Origin: JAJXZJ01 sp050012855
Lineage (GTDB): Bacteria > Verrucomicrobiota > Verrucomicrobiia > Limisphaerales > J093
NCBI GenBank assembly: GCA_050012855.1
Contig: JBEKGJ010000015.1
Coordinates: forward strand, 1-64,000
DNA length: 64,000 bases
Direction: 5' to 3'
Below the pieces are notes generated by a model. The model ran no database searches. It worked only from the letters and a program-made list of their open reading frames with translations, and was not told the DNA's origin. Both the position numbers and the translations under genes were made by a program. Of this stretch, positions 42,679 through 52,180 are shown one piece after another. Position 1 is the first letter of the stretch; the number at the start of each line of letters is the position of its first letter.

Positions 42679-45252
42679 TTACGCCGCCGGCGTGAACTTG
42701 ATGTCCTTGACTGCAATGGCGCCGTGGCGCACTTCGAGGAACGGTTTGCCGTGTTTCACTCCCACCACGCCGTAGCCAGTGGCCGTGGCGATGAACCCGC
42801 GGAAATCGCCGCGCAGCGACGGGGATAAATGCAGCACCTGTTCGACCGCGTCATACCGCGCGCCGGTCAGCCCTTGCAGCAACGCGTAGGACGACATCGC
42901 CCGCGCATACCAGTGGCCGCACTCGTATTCGTTGAACGGGTTGCGCACCCGGCCGTCATAGCGGTCGCGGCAGACGCGCACGATCTCCAGGCCTTCCTCC
43001 ACCGCACCCATCAGCATGAGGTGCGAGGCGACCTGATATTCGATGCCGGTCCAGACTTCGTTGGAATAGACGAACGGCAGCGAGAGCTGGCCGCCTTTGG
43101 GCCAGGTGCAGATCAGCAGCCCGCCCTCGGTGCCGCACGCGTAACTGGGTCGTTGCGGATTCGCATGGGCCGAGAGGTCGGTCTTGAGGTTGTAGCGGTG
43201 AACCGCCCGCAGATGGCTCGCCACCTTCCGGCCATCAAGCACGGGGCCGACACCGCCGACCGCGGCCAGCCAGGCGCCGAGCACGCCGTCGGCGAGACAG
43301 CCGCGGCCGTATTGGTATTTCGGTCCCTCCTGCTGGAGCAACGCGAGCGCTTCAGGCGAATAACCGCTGTTGAAACTCTGCACTTCGAGCGGGCTCTTCG
43401 CGCGCAGGTTTTTCCATTCGATCTTCTGGATGAAATACTCGCCGTCGAACAACTCGGTTTCGGCGAGTCGGGTGCCTTTGCTCAACAGCTCGGAAAAAAG
43501 TGGGACCTCATCGCCGAGCGCCTGACCCATCTTCACCGCCGCCGCGAGCGCGCCGAGATAGAAACTCGTGCACATGCCGTCCGGCCCCCAGAACTCGATG
43601 TCATAGGTGTTGTGATGCGGCTCCTCGACCCAGCCCTTGTGGCCGGGATCCCACGTCGCGATGCAATAGTCGAGGCTCCGCTGTACCTTGGGCCAGAGCT
43701 TGCGCAGCCATTCCGTGTCGCCGCTGATCCGCCAGTCGCGAAACACCTTGATGATGCCGCCGAGCTGGCCGTCCGCCGCGGCGTGAAAATCATGCACCAC
43801 GGGCCGGATCGGCAGCGAGCTGCGGAACTGCTGGTGCCCGCGTTCGTCCTGCGACGTCGCAAACTCGGTTTCGCGCAACGTCCGCTCCAGCGACGGAAAC
43901 AGGTGTGGAATCGCCTGGGCGTAATTCCACACGTGCGTGCAGGAGCCGTGGCAGCAACCGCCGTTGTCCCCGCAGCCTTCCCAGGCCCAGAGCCGTCCGT
44001 CCGCCTGCCGCAGCACCGTCGGCGATTTCAGGATTGTGAGATTTGCCGCCACCGCCTCGATGACCTCCGCCGGCAGCGTCGAGTCGTGGAAGCAATCGCT
44101 GAACCGCTGCGCGGCCGTGCGCAGCTCGGCATAGCGCTCGCGCCAATACGCCGTGACCTCCGCGATGCCCGGGAAATGCGCGGCATACCAGGGCTTGAAA
44201 TCGCCCGGGACGGCCGGCGTGTCCTTGGGGTCGTTGCCGATGCGCAGGTTGGTGACGCCGACGTGCCAGGCGAACCGGAGCGCGATGGTGCGCGTCGCGC
44301 CCGGCGCCAGCTCGAAGGGCACAAACAGGGTCGCGCCCGGCGCCGCGCCGCCCTCGGTGATCGGCGGCCGGTCGAAAGCCACACCGCTCTGGATTTCCTT
44401 CCATGCCATCGTGAGCGCGTCCCACCAGCCGCCGCGGAACCACGCATGGTTCACCTTGACGTCCGGGTCGCTTACGGTTGCGCTGAACGCGCCTTCCTCC
44501 CAGCTCCGCTCGCGGGCCGCCGCGCTCCAGAGGGTGAACCCGCCTGGCGCCGCCTTCACCGCCTGCGAGTTGCCGTCCACCGCCATGAAGTTTTTCGCGC
44601 TGAACGAAAACACGGCGGCGACCGGTTTGCTGGTCCGGTTGGTGAACCGGTATTCCACCGCGGCCACCGGCAGGCTCGCATTGTCCGGGTCGCCCGGCTC
44701 GAACGGACTCCAGCCAGTCAGTTCCACCTGCAGCGGGATGGCGGGATCGAAGAGCGTCACCGTGGCGAACGGAAAACGGGTGCGAAAGGCGGCCTTGCGA
44801 AAACGCGGCAGGCCGAAGGACGCGCCCGCCGCGCCGTTGCCCGCGCCGGGCGAGCCGAACAGTTTCCAGCCCGGGACCGGCCCTTCGAGCACGCGGGCGG
44901 TGTTGGTCACACCTTTCACGCAGAGCGCGGCGAACGTCATCGGCTCGTTGAAAACGTCGGGATGGTTGCGTAGCGAGAAATGCGAAAGCGCGCCGGTACC
45001 CTCGAGGCAGATCATTCCCGCGCCTAATCCGCCCATGGGAAAGGCCACGCGGTTCAGGCGTTCGCCAGTGTATTCGCCGGCGTCGCGGCGTTTGCCGGCG
45101 CCGCGCCAGCGGCCTTGGCGGCGGGGTGGGGGCGTGCCTTCCATCGCCGCGGCGGCGCCCTCCGTGGCGCCCAGCACGCCGACGGTGGCGACGGAGAGCT
45201 TCAAGAATTCCCGGCGTGGCAGGATGGATTCGTTGGATGATTCGTGGGACAT
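42679..45252 (-). CDS. Tat-exported GH116 family beta-glucosidase-like enzyme
   Basis: This 857-residue enzyme has a twin-arginine signal (LPRREFLKLSVATVG). The N-terminal beta-sandwich begins RVAFPMGGLGAGMICLEGTG, the hallmark of the glucosylceramidase/GH116 family. The all-helical catalytic barrel carries CCHGSCTHVWNYAQAIPHLF, HHNTYDIEFWGPDGMC and GCLADGVLGAWLA, the last probably holding the acid/base Asp. Length is normal. GGAGGT six bases before the ATG at 45252 fixes the start. Bacterial members cleave beta-glucosides or xylosides. The ACT-domain gene lies 28 bases upstream on the same strand, perhaps co-transcribed. Confidence 0.88.
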   Translation of the reverse strand: MSHESSNESILPRREFLKLSVATVGVLGATEGAAAAMEGTPPPRRQGRWRGAGKRRDAGEYTGERLNRVAFPMGGLGAGMICLEGTGALSHFSLRNHPDVFNEPMTFAALCVKGVTNTARVLEGPVPGWKLFGSPGAGNGAAGASFGLPRFRKAAFRTRFPFATVTLFDPAIPLQVELTGWSPFEPGDPDNASLPVAAVEYRFTNRTSKPVAAVFSFSAKNFMAVDGNSQAVKAAPGGFTLWSAAARERSWEEGAFSATVSDPDVKVNHAWFRGGWWDALTMAWKEIQSGVAFDRPPITEGGAAPGATLFVPFELAPGATRTIALRFAWHVGVTNLRIGNDPKDTPAVPGDFKPWYAAHFPGIAEVTAYWRERYAELRTAAQRFSDCFHDSTLPAEVIEAVAANLTILKSPTVLRQADGRLWAWEGCGDNGGCCHGSCTHVWNYAQAIPHLFPSLERTLRETEFATSQDERGHQQFRSSLPIRPVVHDFHAAADGQLGGIIKVFRDWRISGDTEWLRKLWPKVQRSLDYCIATWDPGHKGWVEEPHHNTYDIEFWGPDGMCTSFYLGALAAAVKMGQALGDEVPLFSELLSKGTRLAETELFDGEYFIQKIEWKNLRAKSPLEVQSFNSGYSPEALALLQQEGPKYQYGRGCLADGVLGAWLAAVGGVGPVLDGRKVASHLRAVHRYNLKTDLSAHANPQRPSYACGTEGGLLICTWPKGGQLSLPFVYSNEVWTGIEYQVASHLMLMGAVEEGLEIVRVCRDRYDGRVRNPFNEYECGHWYARAMSSYALLQGLTGARYDAVEQVLHLSPSLRGDFRGFIATATGYGVVGVKHGKPFLEVRHGAIAVKDIKFTPAA

Positions 45253-45280
45253 GAGGACCTCCAAGGACAGGGCGAAGGGA

Positions 45281-45814
45281 TCAGGACTGCGGCGAGAGCG
45301 GTTCGAGGGTGACATCCACCAGCAGGTCGGCGGCGATTTTCTCCAGCCCGGTGCGCAAGGCGGCCAGGTCGCACCCGGCGGGCAGCCCGAGCGTGGCGCG
45401 GGCCTTGAACAGCGGTTCGCCGGACATCGGCGCGCTCGAACACTCGGTCACTAACTCCTCGACATTCACGCCGTGGCGCGCCAGCTCGGCGGAGATCTCC
45501 CGGACAATCCCCGGCCGGTCCTGACCGACCAGTTCGATCACGGCGGCGGCCGGGCCGGAAGCGGCGACCGTGGGCTGATCGCGGTGGGCGACCACCGTCA
45601 AGCCCTCGGCGGCGAGGTTGGTCAGCGCGGCGATCAGGGCGGCTTCGCGGTCCGCGGGGACCTGCACGCGCAGGATGCCGGCGAACTCGCCTCCCAGGCG
45701 GCACATCCGGCTTTCGAGCCAGTTGCCGCCGTGGGCCGCCACCAGCCGGGCGACCACTTCCACCAGACCCGGCCGGTCGCGGCCGATGACGGTCATCACC
45801 AGAGGGGCTTGCAT
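45281..45814 (-). CDS. Two-ACT-domain regulatory protein (GcvR-like)
   Basis: This 177-residue protein consists of two ACT domains: VMTVIGRDRPGLVEVVARLV at 6-25, and VIELVGQDRPGIVREISAEL near 92-111, each with the GRDRPG/GQDRPG turn typical of the glycine-cleavage repressor GcvR group. ACT domains bind amino acids and control partner proteins. No enzyme domain is attached. It is the first gene before the GH116 gene on the same strand, but its role is probably general metabolism. Confidence 0.88.
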   Translation of the reverse strand: MQAPLVMTVIGRDRPGLVEVVARLVAAHGGNWLESRMCRLGGEFAGILRVQVPADREAALIAALTNLAAEGLTVVAHRDQPTVAASGPAAAVIELVGQDRPGIVREISAELARHGVNVEELVTECSSAPMSGEPLFKARATLGLPAGCDLAALRTGLEKIAADLLVDVTLEPLSPQS

Positions 45815-45893
45815 GGCGTTTTGGTAAGCGCAACCCGTCCCGCTGGCAAGCCAAACACGAACAATGACCGACAGCGCTCATCGCGCGGCGCGT

Positions 45894-45921
45894 GTTGCCG
45901 CCCAGCGCTCGGCAACCCACC
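45894..45921. repeat. Dispersed hairpin repeat (GACCGCTGGGCGG family), weak copy 4
   Basis: GTTGCCGCCCAGCG followed by CTCGGCAACCCACC is a diverged reverse-complement copy of the family, located between the ACT-domain gene and the GH29 gene. Confidence 0.4.
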
Positions 45922-45972
45922 AGAACCGGTGACGGGCCGGCTCGGGGGGACGTTGCCCCACCGGGAAAGCGC

Positions 45973-47454
45973 TCACTTTTCCGGCAGCACTTCCGCCCCC
46001 GGCAGCTTGAAGGTGTAGGCGTACTGGCAGGGGAGTTGTTCGGCGGGCAGGTTCGGCAGGTTGATCGTCACGGTGTTGTCCGCGCGCGAGCAGGTCAGCC
46101 TGCGCGCGTAGCCGAGCAGCGTCACTGCGCTATCCGCCGGCAATTTGAGGTTGCGGATGACCAGCCGTTCACCGGGCCAGCCGGGCGTGATGGCATAGAC
46201 GGCGTCGGGCTTTTTCGTGAAGAGAATCTGTTTGACCGCCTTGTCGCCCTTGGGCTGCGACCCGACCTGGTCCATGAGATTGTATTTGATCTTGAACTCG
46301 CCGTATTCCTGGCCGGGGCGTTTGCCCGCGGACCACTGGCAATCGCGGCCCTGGCAGCGCGTCCCGTAAATCGCCTCGCCGTTGACCTTGAGCCAGTCGC
46401 CGATCTGGAGCAGGCGGTCCTGCATGATGACCGGGATGCGACCGTCGCCGGTGGGGCCGATGTCGAGCAGGAAGTTGCCGCCGCGGCTGACGAGGTCCAC
46501 GAGCACGAGGATGAGTTCGCGGGCGGATTTGTAATCATCAATGTTCTCGGCGCGGTTCCAGCCGTAGGAATAGCCCATGCCGCGGCTTTCCTCCCACGGG
46601 TGCGAGGCGTCGGCCATGCCGGCGCCGTACTCGGTGGTGAAATAGGTGCCGTGGTGGTGGCGGGTTTCCTTGCCCCAGCGGTCGTCCACGACGACTTCAT
46701 CCTTGCACGGCGAGTCGTTGAACAGCCACGCGAGCAACTCCTCGCTGTGCCAGTCTTTCGACGGCAGGTCCCATTCGCCATCGCTGAAGACGATCGCCGG
46801 CTGGTAGCGGGTCACGACATCCTTGAACTGCGGCATCATGTGTTCGGTCACGTAACGCGGTTTGTCGGCGAGCCACAGCGGGTTGAACCACTCGTAGAGC
46901 GAGTAATAGAAACCGTATTTCAGGCCGCGCTTGCGGACGGCGACACCGAGATCGCCGAGGAGGTCGCGCTTCGGCCCGGTTTCGACGGCGTTCCAGGGCC
47001 GGCCCCAGGTTTTGCTTGCCTCGGCACTGGGCCAGAGCGCGAACCCTTCATGGTGCTTCGAGGTGGGAACGATGTACTTCGCGCCGGAGCGGGCGAAGAT
47101 GTCCGCCCATTGGTCAGGGTCGAAATGCTCGGCCTTGAACTGCGCTGCGAAATCCTGGTACGCGAAATTCGCGCCGTAGGTTTTCTTGTGGTACTGCCAC
47201 CAGACGTTGTCCGGCTTCTTGTTCGCCATGTTGTTCCAATACCACTCGGCGTAACTCTTTGGCGCGCCCCAGCCCGGCACGGAATAGGTTCCCCAGTGGA
47301 TGAAGATGCCGAACTTGGCGTCGAGGTACCACTGCGGGCAGGGGCGTTTGTCGAGCGACGTCCAGCTTGGCTCATAGCGGGTGTCAGCGGCGGCAAGGGA
47401 CCAGCCCAGCAAGGCGAGTTGGCCGAAGGCGGTGAGAGGGGCGAACATGTTCAT
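45973..47454 (-). CDS. Exported alpha-L-fucosidase, GH29
   Basis: This 493-residue enzyme begins with a signal peptide (FGQLALLGWSLAAADT). GH29 hallmarks are WYLDAKFGIFIHWGTYSVPG, YIVPTSKHHEGFALW and the nucleophile Asp D225 in IVFSDGEWD, followed by WEESRGMGYSYGWNR and NFLLDIGPTGDG. A C-terminal beta domain ends the protein. It retains fucosyl bonds cleavage with retention of configuration. The released fucose could enter by the FucP-like permease at 23.8 kb. It is divergent from the MBL-fold exonuclease, with 116 bases between starts. Confidence 0.93.
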   Translation of the reverse strand: MNMFAPLTAFGQLALLGWSLAAADTRYEPSWTSLDKRPCPQWYLDAKFGIFIHWGTYSVPGWGAPKSYAEWYWNNMANKKPDNVWWQYHKKTYGANFAYQDFAAQFKAEHFDPDQWADIFARSGAKYIVPTSKHHEGFALWPSAEASKTWGRPWNAVETGPKRDLLGDLGVAVRKRGLKYGFYYSLYEWFNPLWLADKPRYVTEHMMPQFKDVVTRYQPAIVFSDGEWDLPSKDWHSEELLAWLFNDSPCKDEVVVDDRWGKETRHHHGTYFTTEYGAGMADASHPWEESRGMGYSYGWNRAENIDDYKSARELILVLVDLVSRGGNFLLDIGPTGDGRIPVIMQDRLLQIGDWLKVNGEAIYGTRCQGRDCQWSAGKRPGQEYGEFKIKYNLMDQVGSQPKGDKAVKQILFTKKPDAVYAITPGWPGERLVIRNLKLPADSAVTLLGYARRLTCSRADNTVTINLPNLPAEQLPCQYAYTFKLPGAEVLPEK

Positions 47455-47570
47455 GGGTATGGCGGTGTGGTGCGTTGCTTCGAAACAGAGGGAAGCAAAA
47501 TGGCCGGGGCCGGTCAACCGCACGCTGCGTCCGCTTTTGACTTCGTCACGCGGAAACCTAACTTGGCCGG

Positions 47571-48602
47571 ATGGCCGCACTGGAAATCGAGTTCGTGGAC
47601 GGCGGCGTCCGGCTGCCGCGGCTCGGGCTGTGGCTGGACCCGCACCGGGCGCAGCGCGGGCCCTGGCGCGTGTTCGTGAGCCACGCGCACTCCGATCACA
47701 TCGCTGCGCATCGCGAGGTAATTCTCACCGACGCCACGGCGCGGTTGATGCGGGCGCGCATCAGGGGCCAGCGCGTGGAGCACCTCCTGTCGTTGCGCGA
47801 GCCGCGGGAATTTGCGGGACCGGAGGGATCGTTCCGCGTCACGTTGTTGCCGGCAGGGCACATTCTGGGCAGTGCGATGGCGCTGATCGAGGCGGACAAC
47901 GAATCGCTGCTGTACACCGGCGATTTCAAACTACGGCCGGGCTTGGCGGCGCAGGTTTGCACGCCGCATGCCGCGGATGTGCTGGTGATGGAAACCACGT
48001 TCGGCCGACCGGCCTACCGGTTCCCGCCCGCCGAGACCGTGCAGCGCGATATCATTGAGTTCTGCCGGGAAACGCTCACGGACGGGGCGACGCCGGTGCT
48101 GCTGGCCTATTCATTGGGCAAGAGCCAGGAGGTGCTCGCCGCACTGGCGGACACCGGACTGGCGGTCGCACTCCACGATGCGGTCTGGAAGATGACGAAG
48201 ATTCACGAGGCCTGCGGGTGCCGGTTCCCGGTCCACGAGCGGCTGGGGCCGGACACGCCGCCGGGCCGGGTGTTGATTTGTCCGCCGCCGATGGCGCAGC
48301 CCGCGTCCTGGGCGGCGGTGGGCCGGACGCGCACGGCGATCGTCAGCGGTTGGGCGGTCGAGCCGGGCTGCCGGTTTCGGTACGGCGTGGACGCGGCGTT
48401 TCCGTTGAGCGACCACGCAGATTATCCGGACCTGCTTGCCTTCGTGGGGCAGGTTGGGCCGCGGCGCGTATTCACCCTGCATGGTTTCGCGGCGGATTTC
48501 GCCGCAACGTTACGCGAGCGCGGGATTGATGCGCGGGCGTTGAGCGAGGCGGAACAACTGACGCTGGCGCTCGGGTTGCCGCCAGCGACAGCAGAGGGTT
48601 GA
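47571..48602 (+). CDS. MBL-fold exonuclease/RNA-processing-like protein
   Basis: This 343-residue metallo-beta-lactamase protein has the zinc motif VSHAHSDHIAAH, GHILGSAMALIE, LLYTGDFKLRPG and VMETTFGRP, which place it in the SNM1/CPSF-like group of nucleases, close to the exonuclease associated with LigD-type DNA ligases. It also has the late SGWAVE and DAAFPLSDHADYPDL motifs (beta-CASP-like). A DNA-repair or RNA-processing role follows from the family. No ligase gene is nearby. Confidence 0.82.
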   Translation: MAALEIEFVDGGVRLPRLGLWLDPHRAQRGPWRVFVSHAHSDHIAAHREVILTDATARLMRARIRGQRVEHLLSLREPREFAGPEGSFRVTLLPAGHILGSAMALIEADNESLLYTGDFKLRPGLAAQVCTPHAADVLVMETTFGRPAYRFPPAETVQRDIIEFCRETLTDGATPVLLAYSLGKSQEVLAALADTGLAVALHDAVWKMTKIHEACGCRFPVHERLGPDTPPGRVLICPPPMAQPASWAAVGRTRTAIVSGWAVEPGCRFRYGVDAAFPLSDHADYPDLLAFVGQVGPRRVFTLHGFAADFAATLRERGIDARALSEAEQLTLALGLPPATAEG

Positions 48603-48665
48603 GGGTTTGACAAACGGGGGAAATCGGCTTTCTTACGCCCCGGAAATGCTTGCCGGCCCGGCTTG

Positions 48666-48693
48666 TTGACACCAAGGTTGGCCGGTCTAAATA
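48666..48693 (+). promoter_or_regulatory. Putative promoter of the peroxiredoxin gene
   Basis: TTGACA at 48666-48671 is a perfect -35. Sixteen bases later TAAATA (48688-48693) could serve as a weak -10. Then AGGAAA (ribosome site) lies eight bases before the ATG at 48721. Confidence 0.45.
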
Positions 48694-48720
48694 ACATCAA
48701 ACCAATATAGGAAAATCCCC

Positions 48721-49341
48721 ATGAGCGAATGTGAAGGCGAGTGCAAAAAAGTGAAGGTCGGCCAGGAAGTGCCGAACTTCGAGCTGGAAACCTACGATCC
48801 CGTGAACCGCGAGTTCGGCAAGATCTCGCTGGAGGCGATCAAGCAGAAGTCGCAGTGGACCGTGCTGGTCTTCTACCCGGCGGATTTCACGTTTGTCTGT
48901 CCAACGGAACTGGCCGACCTGGCCGGGAAACACGAGGCGTTGCAGAAGCTGGGTGCGGAGGTCATCTCTGTTTCGACGGACACGAAGTTCGCCCACCTGG
49001 CCTGGCGCGATTCCGAGAAGCTGCTGGCCAACGTGAAGTACCTGATGGGCGCCGATCCCACGGGCACGGTGAGCCGGTTGTTCGGCGTGTATGACTGCGG
49101 CAGCGGGCTGGCCTTGCGCGGGACGTTCATCATCAATCCCGCCGGCGTGCTCGCCTCGGCCGAGATCAACTTTTATAACGTCGGCCGCAACGCGGATGAG
49201 CTGCTGCGCAAGGTGGAGGCCAACGTGTATCTGGCGGCCCATCCGGCCGAGGCCTGCCCGGCCAAGTGGCAGAAGGGCGCCAAGACACTTACGCCGAACG
49301 AGAAGATGGTCGGCAAGGTCTTCGAGGCGCTCAACGGGTGA
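48721..49341 (+). CDS. ahpC: Typical 2-Cys peroxiredoxin (AhpC)
   Basis: This 206-residue enzyme reduces hydrogen peroxide and organic peroxides. The peroxidatic cysteine is C60 in FTFVCPTEL and the resolving one C179 in AEACPAKW. FYPADFTF, LRGTFIINPAGV and YNVGRNADELLR are AhpC hallmarks. An N-terminal extension (MSECEGECKKVKV) adds about 13 residues and two further cysteines, which is unusual. The reductant (AhpF or thioredoxin) is not encoded nearby. The gene is monocistronic with its own promoter. Confidence 0.95.
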   Translation: MSECEGECKKVKVGQEVPNFELETYDPVNREFGKISLEAIKQKSQWTVLVFYPADFTFVCPTELADLAGKHEALQKLGAEVISVSTDTKFAHLAWRDSEKLLANVKYLMGADPTGTVSRLFGVYDCGSGLALRGTFIINPAGVLASAEINFYNVGRNADELLRKVEANVYLAAHPAEACPAKWQKGAKTLTPNEKMVGKVFEALNG

Positions 49342-49614
49342 CTGGTTTGTTTTAATCGGCGCAGGCGTCCGGCTCTGGCTGGGCGCCTTTTCATTTCAAG
49401 GAGGCGAGCGGAGCGGAGCCCGAGCGGACGTGATTCCGCGTCAGCGAGCGCGCCACGCAATCCGGCCGTGTTGTCTCGCCGCAACCTTTCGGAGCAGACG
49501 GGGTTTTAGCCTGAGAAAGTCGGAGTCAAGACCGTGCCGGGCACCTTCCGGAAAGAACCACCGTTTTGACTCCGGTTCGTGAAATGCAATTTTCAAAAGT
49601 CGAAAGAATCCATT

Positions 49615-50190
49615 ATGCCCCAATTCAATTCCTGTCTGCTGGCCGCAATCAGCAGCCTGTTGCTCGCAACCCTGGCCTGCGCCCAGGACACCAACGCACC
49701 GCGAACGCGACTCGAAGCGTTCGAGGGCCAGACGGACATCCTGATTGTCCGCGGCGCGGCGCTGGTGGGTGACGTGCATGCTGGAGCCGGTTTGGTTTCC
49801 GTGGTCGCCAAGGAATCGAAGGTCGTTGCCTCCGGCCTCAAGGAATATGGCGTTGCGATCGGGGTGACAAAAGCCGCGACCGCGCCGGAGGACAGCACGG
49901 TCGTTGACTATGACGAACTGGACTCGCTGATCAGCGCCCTCGACTACGTCAGCGGGGTCAATTACAGCATTACTCCGCTGCCGAGCTTCGACGCCGGCTT
50001 CACCAGTCGCGGTGGACTGCGGGTTTTTGCCTACACCAGCCTCCGGCGGCCGGGCACTGTCCAGGCCGCGGTGCAGGGCGGTCACATGGCCAACGCCCGG
50101 CTGTTGCTGGCACCGGCCCAACTGGCCCAGTTCACAACGCTAATCAGGCAGGCGAAAACCCAGCTCGACACGCTGCGCGCCACCCGGTGA
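49615..50190 (+). CDS. Small exported protein of unknown function
   Basis: This 191-residue protein has a signal peptide (SCLLAAISSLLLATLACAQ). The mature part is a beta-rich domain (FEGQTDILIVRGAALVGDVH, SVVAKESKVVASG) followed by an alpha region ending in a predicted helix (QFTTLIRQAKTQLDTLR). I do not recognise a family. The ATG at 49615 starts the signal peptide; the in-frame ATG at 49579 adds a basic stretch without signal character. It is convergent with the ThuA operon. Confidence 0.7.
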   Translation: MPQFNSCLLAAISSLLLATLACAQDTNAPRTRLEAFEGQTDILIVRGAALVGDVHAGAGLVSVVAKESKVVASGLKEYGVAIGVTKAATAPEDSTVVDYDELDSLISALDYVSGVNYSITPLPSFDAGFTSRGGLRVFAYTSLRRPGTVQAAVQGGHMANARLLLAPAQLAQFTTLIRQAKTQLDTLRATR

Positions 50191-50215
50191 TCGCGGTCCG
50201 AGGCCGACCCCCGGA

Positions 50216-51091
50216 CTACTTCTGCTTCACGTCGAGGTTCTGCTTAAGTTCCTCGGCGGTCACGGTCGAGGCCACGCCGCCGGGCGGCACTTCGGCGCCA
50301 GCGACCCACACCAGAGCGTTGAGCACGATCTTCCGAAAGTTTCCGTCGCCCCAGTTGGTGTGGAAATGGCCGCCGGTGAAGCCGAAGGCGCGGCCGCCGG
50401 CCGGACCGTTGGCCACCCACATCATCACCTCATCGCGGCCCTTGTTCGCCTGGATGTGCGGATATGGACCCGCGGGCCAGACGTAGGGACCGTCACGCAC
50501 GGCGTCGGACGGTTTCGCCACGAGAATCGGCGTGATGCCTTTCATGTCCGGCCGCCAGCGCAGGTTGAAATACCACTCGTCGCGGATCGCGAACGGTTTC
50601 AAGCCGCGCGTAACCGGATGCTCGGGAAACGCGCGATAATCCGGGGACCACATCGGGTTGCAGGAATAACGGTCCTCGTAATACCCGCCGACCCAACTGA
50701 GGAACTCCGGACCGCCCTTGTCCTTGGGGACCTCGCAGGCGTAGTGCATGACGCCAAAGCCGACACCTTTCTCGATCAACCCTTGCAGCAGCTTTGCGCG
50801 ATCGCCCTGGATCGCCGGGTGACCGCCACCGCCGTCCGAGTAGATGACGACGGCGTTGGCGCCATCGAAGGCGCTGTCGCTGTCCGGCCAGCCGTTGGTG
50901 TAAACATTCACCTGCAGGCCCGGCACGCCGGTGAGGCAGTTCTGCAACAGCAGCGCGCCGGCGCGGAATTCGTGTTGGCCGGGAGGATGACTGGGCTTGC
51001 CGGCGATGAGGACCAGCTTGTGGTCGGTCGCCCGGCCGCTGAGCAGGGAGCTGGCGAGGAGCGCCACGAAGACAACCAGGGTTCGTTTCAT
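50216..51091 (-). CDS. Exported ThuA-domain protein
   Basis: This 291-residue protein has a signal peptide (LVVFVALLASSLLSG) and a flavodoxin/amidotransferase-like ThuA fold: LVLIAGKPSHPPGQHEFRAG, VVIYSDGGGGHP, GVGFGVMHYACE and GFTGGHFHTNWGDGNFRK. ThuA proteins are found in trehalose and other sugar catabolic loci and in exported form in Verrucomicrobia and Planctomycetes; a sugar-oxidising partner role is assumed. It is the last gene of a three-gene minus-strand operon, 31 bases after its paralogue. Confidence 0.88.
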   Translation of the reverse strand: MKRTLVVFVALLASSLLSGRATDHKLVLIAGKPSHPPGQHEFRAGALLLQNCLTGVPGLQVNVYTNGWPDSDSAFDGANAVVIYSDGGGGHPAIQGDRAKLLQGLIEKGVGFGVMHYACEVPKDKGGPEFLSWVGGYYEDRYSCNPMWSPDYRAFPEHPVTRGLKPFAIRDEWYFNLRWRPDMKGITPILVAKPSDAVRDGPYVWPAGPYPHIQANKGRDEVMMWVANGPAGGRAFGFTGGHFHTNWGDGNFRKIVLNALVWVAGAEVPPGGVASTVTAEELKQNLDVKQK

Positions 51092-51122
51092 ACGGCCAAC
51101 ATCGGCAGGGGCGGAAAGCCGG

Positions 51123-52067
51123 TCAACGGCCTTTCGGGTCGAGGTTCGCCTTCAGTTCCTCGGCGGTGACCGTGGACTGCACGCCGTTGGCGGGCACGTC
51201 GGCCCCGGCGATCCAGAGAATCGCGTTGAGCACGAGGCGGCGGGAGTTTTCGTCGCCCCAGTTCTTGTGGTAATGCCCGCCGGTGAAGCCAAAGCCGCGG
51301 TTCGATAGAAGTCCGTAGCGTTTGGCCATGCGTTCGTCCATGAAGCCATGAGGTTCATACGCCCACATCATCACCTGGGGCACGCCGTTCTTCACCTCTT
51401 CGCGCACCGCGGGATTGCCCTCATGCGGGCCGTCCGGGCGGTCCATCGTGCTGGCCGGCGCCACGGCCACCAGGATCGGCATCAGGCCCACCTTGTTCGT
51501 GGTGAAGCGCATGTGAAAATACCACTCGTCATAAATCTTATACGGCTCGATGCCGCGCGTAATGGGGTGGGTGGGGAACTTGGTGAAATCGGCCGTCCAC
51601 GTCGGGTTCACCGACCAGTTGGCCTCGAAATAACCGCCGTTCCATTGCAGAAACTCGCCGCCACCACGATTCGCCGGGACTTCGACGGCGTAGTGAATGG
51701 CGCCAAAGCCGACTCCCTTTTGCAGGATCGCGCCCAGGGTTTTCAGCCGGTCGTCCTGGATGAACGGATGACCGTCGCCGCCATCGGAATACACCACGAT
51801 GGCTTTGGCGTCGTTGAAGACGCTGACATCCGCTGGCCAGCCGTTGCTGACGACGACGGCGTTGATGCCGGGCACCTGGTTGAGGCATTTCTGCAACAGC
51901 AGGCAACCGGCGCGGTGCTCGTGCTCGCCCGGGCCGTGGCTGGGCGGGCCGGCGACGAGGACGATTTTCCGAGTCGCGGTTGCGGGGCCTTGGGCCAGCG
52001 CGGCCAGGCTCCAGTTGAGGGCGGCGGCGCCCAATGCAAGCGCCAGGACCAACCGTTTCATATTCAT
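51123..52067 (-). CDS. Exported ThuA-domain protein (paralogue)
   Basis: This 314-residue paralogue of the next gene has the same layout: a signal peptide (LVLALALGAAALNWSLAALA), LVAGPPSHGPGEHEHRAG, VVYSDGGDGHPFIQ, GVGFGAIHYAVE and GFTGGHYHKNWGDENSRR. The ATG at 52067 has AAGGA eight bases upstream; ATGs at 52076 and 52061 are alternatives. The tandem pair arose by duplication and the two remain about half identical by eye. Confidence 0.88.
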   Translation of the reverse strand: MNMKRLVLALALGAAALNWSLAALAQGPATATRKIVLVAGPPSHGPGEHEHRAGCLLLQKCLNQVPGINAVVVSNGWPADVSVFNDAKAIVVYSDGGDGHPFIQDDRLKTLGAILQKGVGFGAIHYAVEVPANRGGGEFLQWNGGYFEANWSVNPTWTADFTKFPTHPITRGIEPYKIYDEWYFHMRFTTNKVGLMPILVAVAPASTMDRPDGPHEGNPAVREEVKNGVPQVMMWAYEPHGFMDERMAKRYGLLSNRGFGFTGGHYHKNWGDENSRRLVLNAILWIAGADVPANGVQSTVTAEELKANLDPKGR

Positions 52068-52180
52068 AGCTGTCATCCTTAATCGGTTCGGTGTTTTGGG
52101 GTGGGCTCGAAGAACATCCGGGGCCGAGGTCTTTTGCCGGCGCCCGGATGCAACCCTGGTTCGGGCAGGAGGGCTTCGGC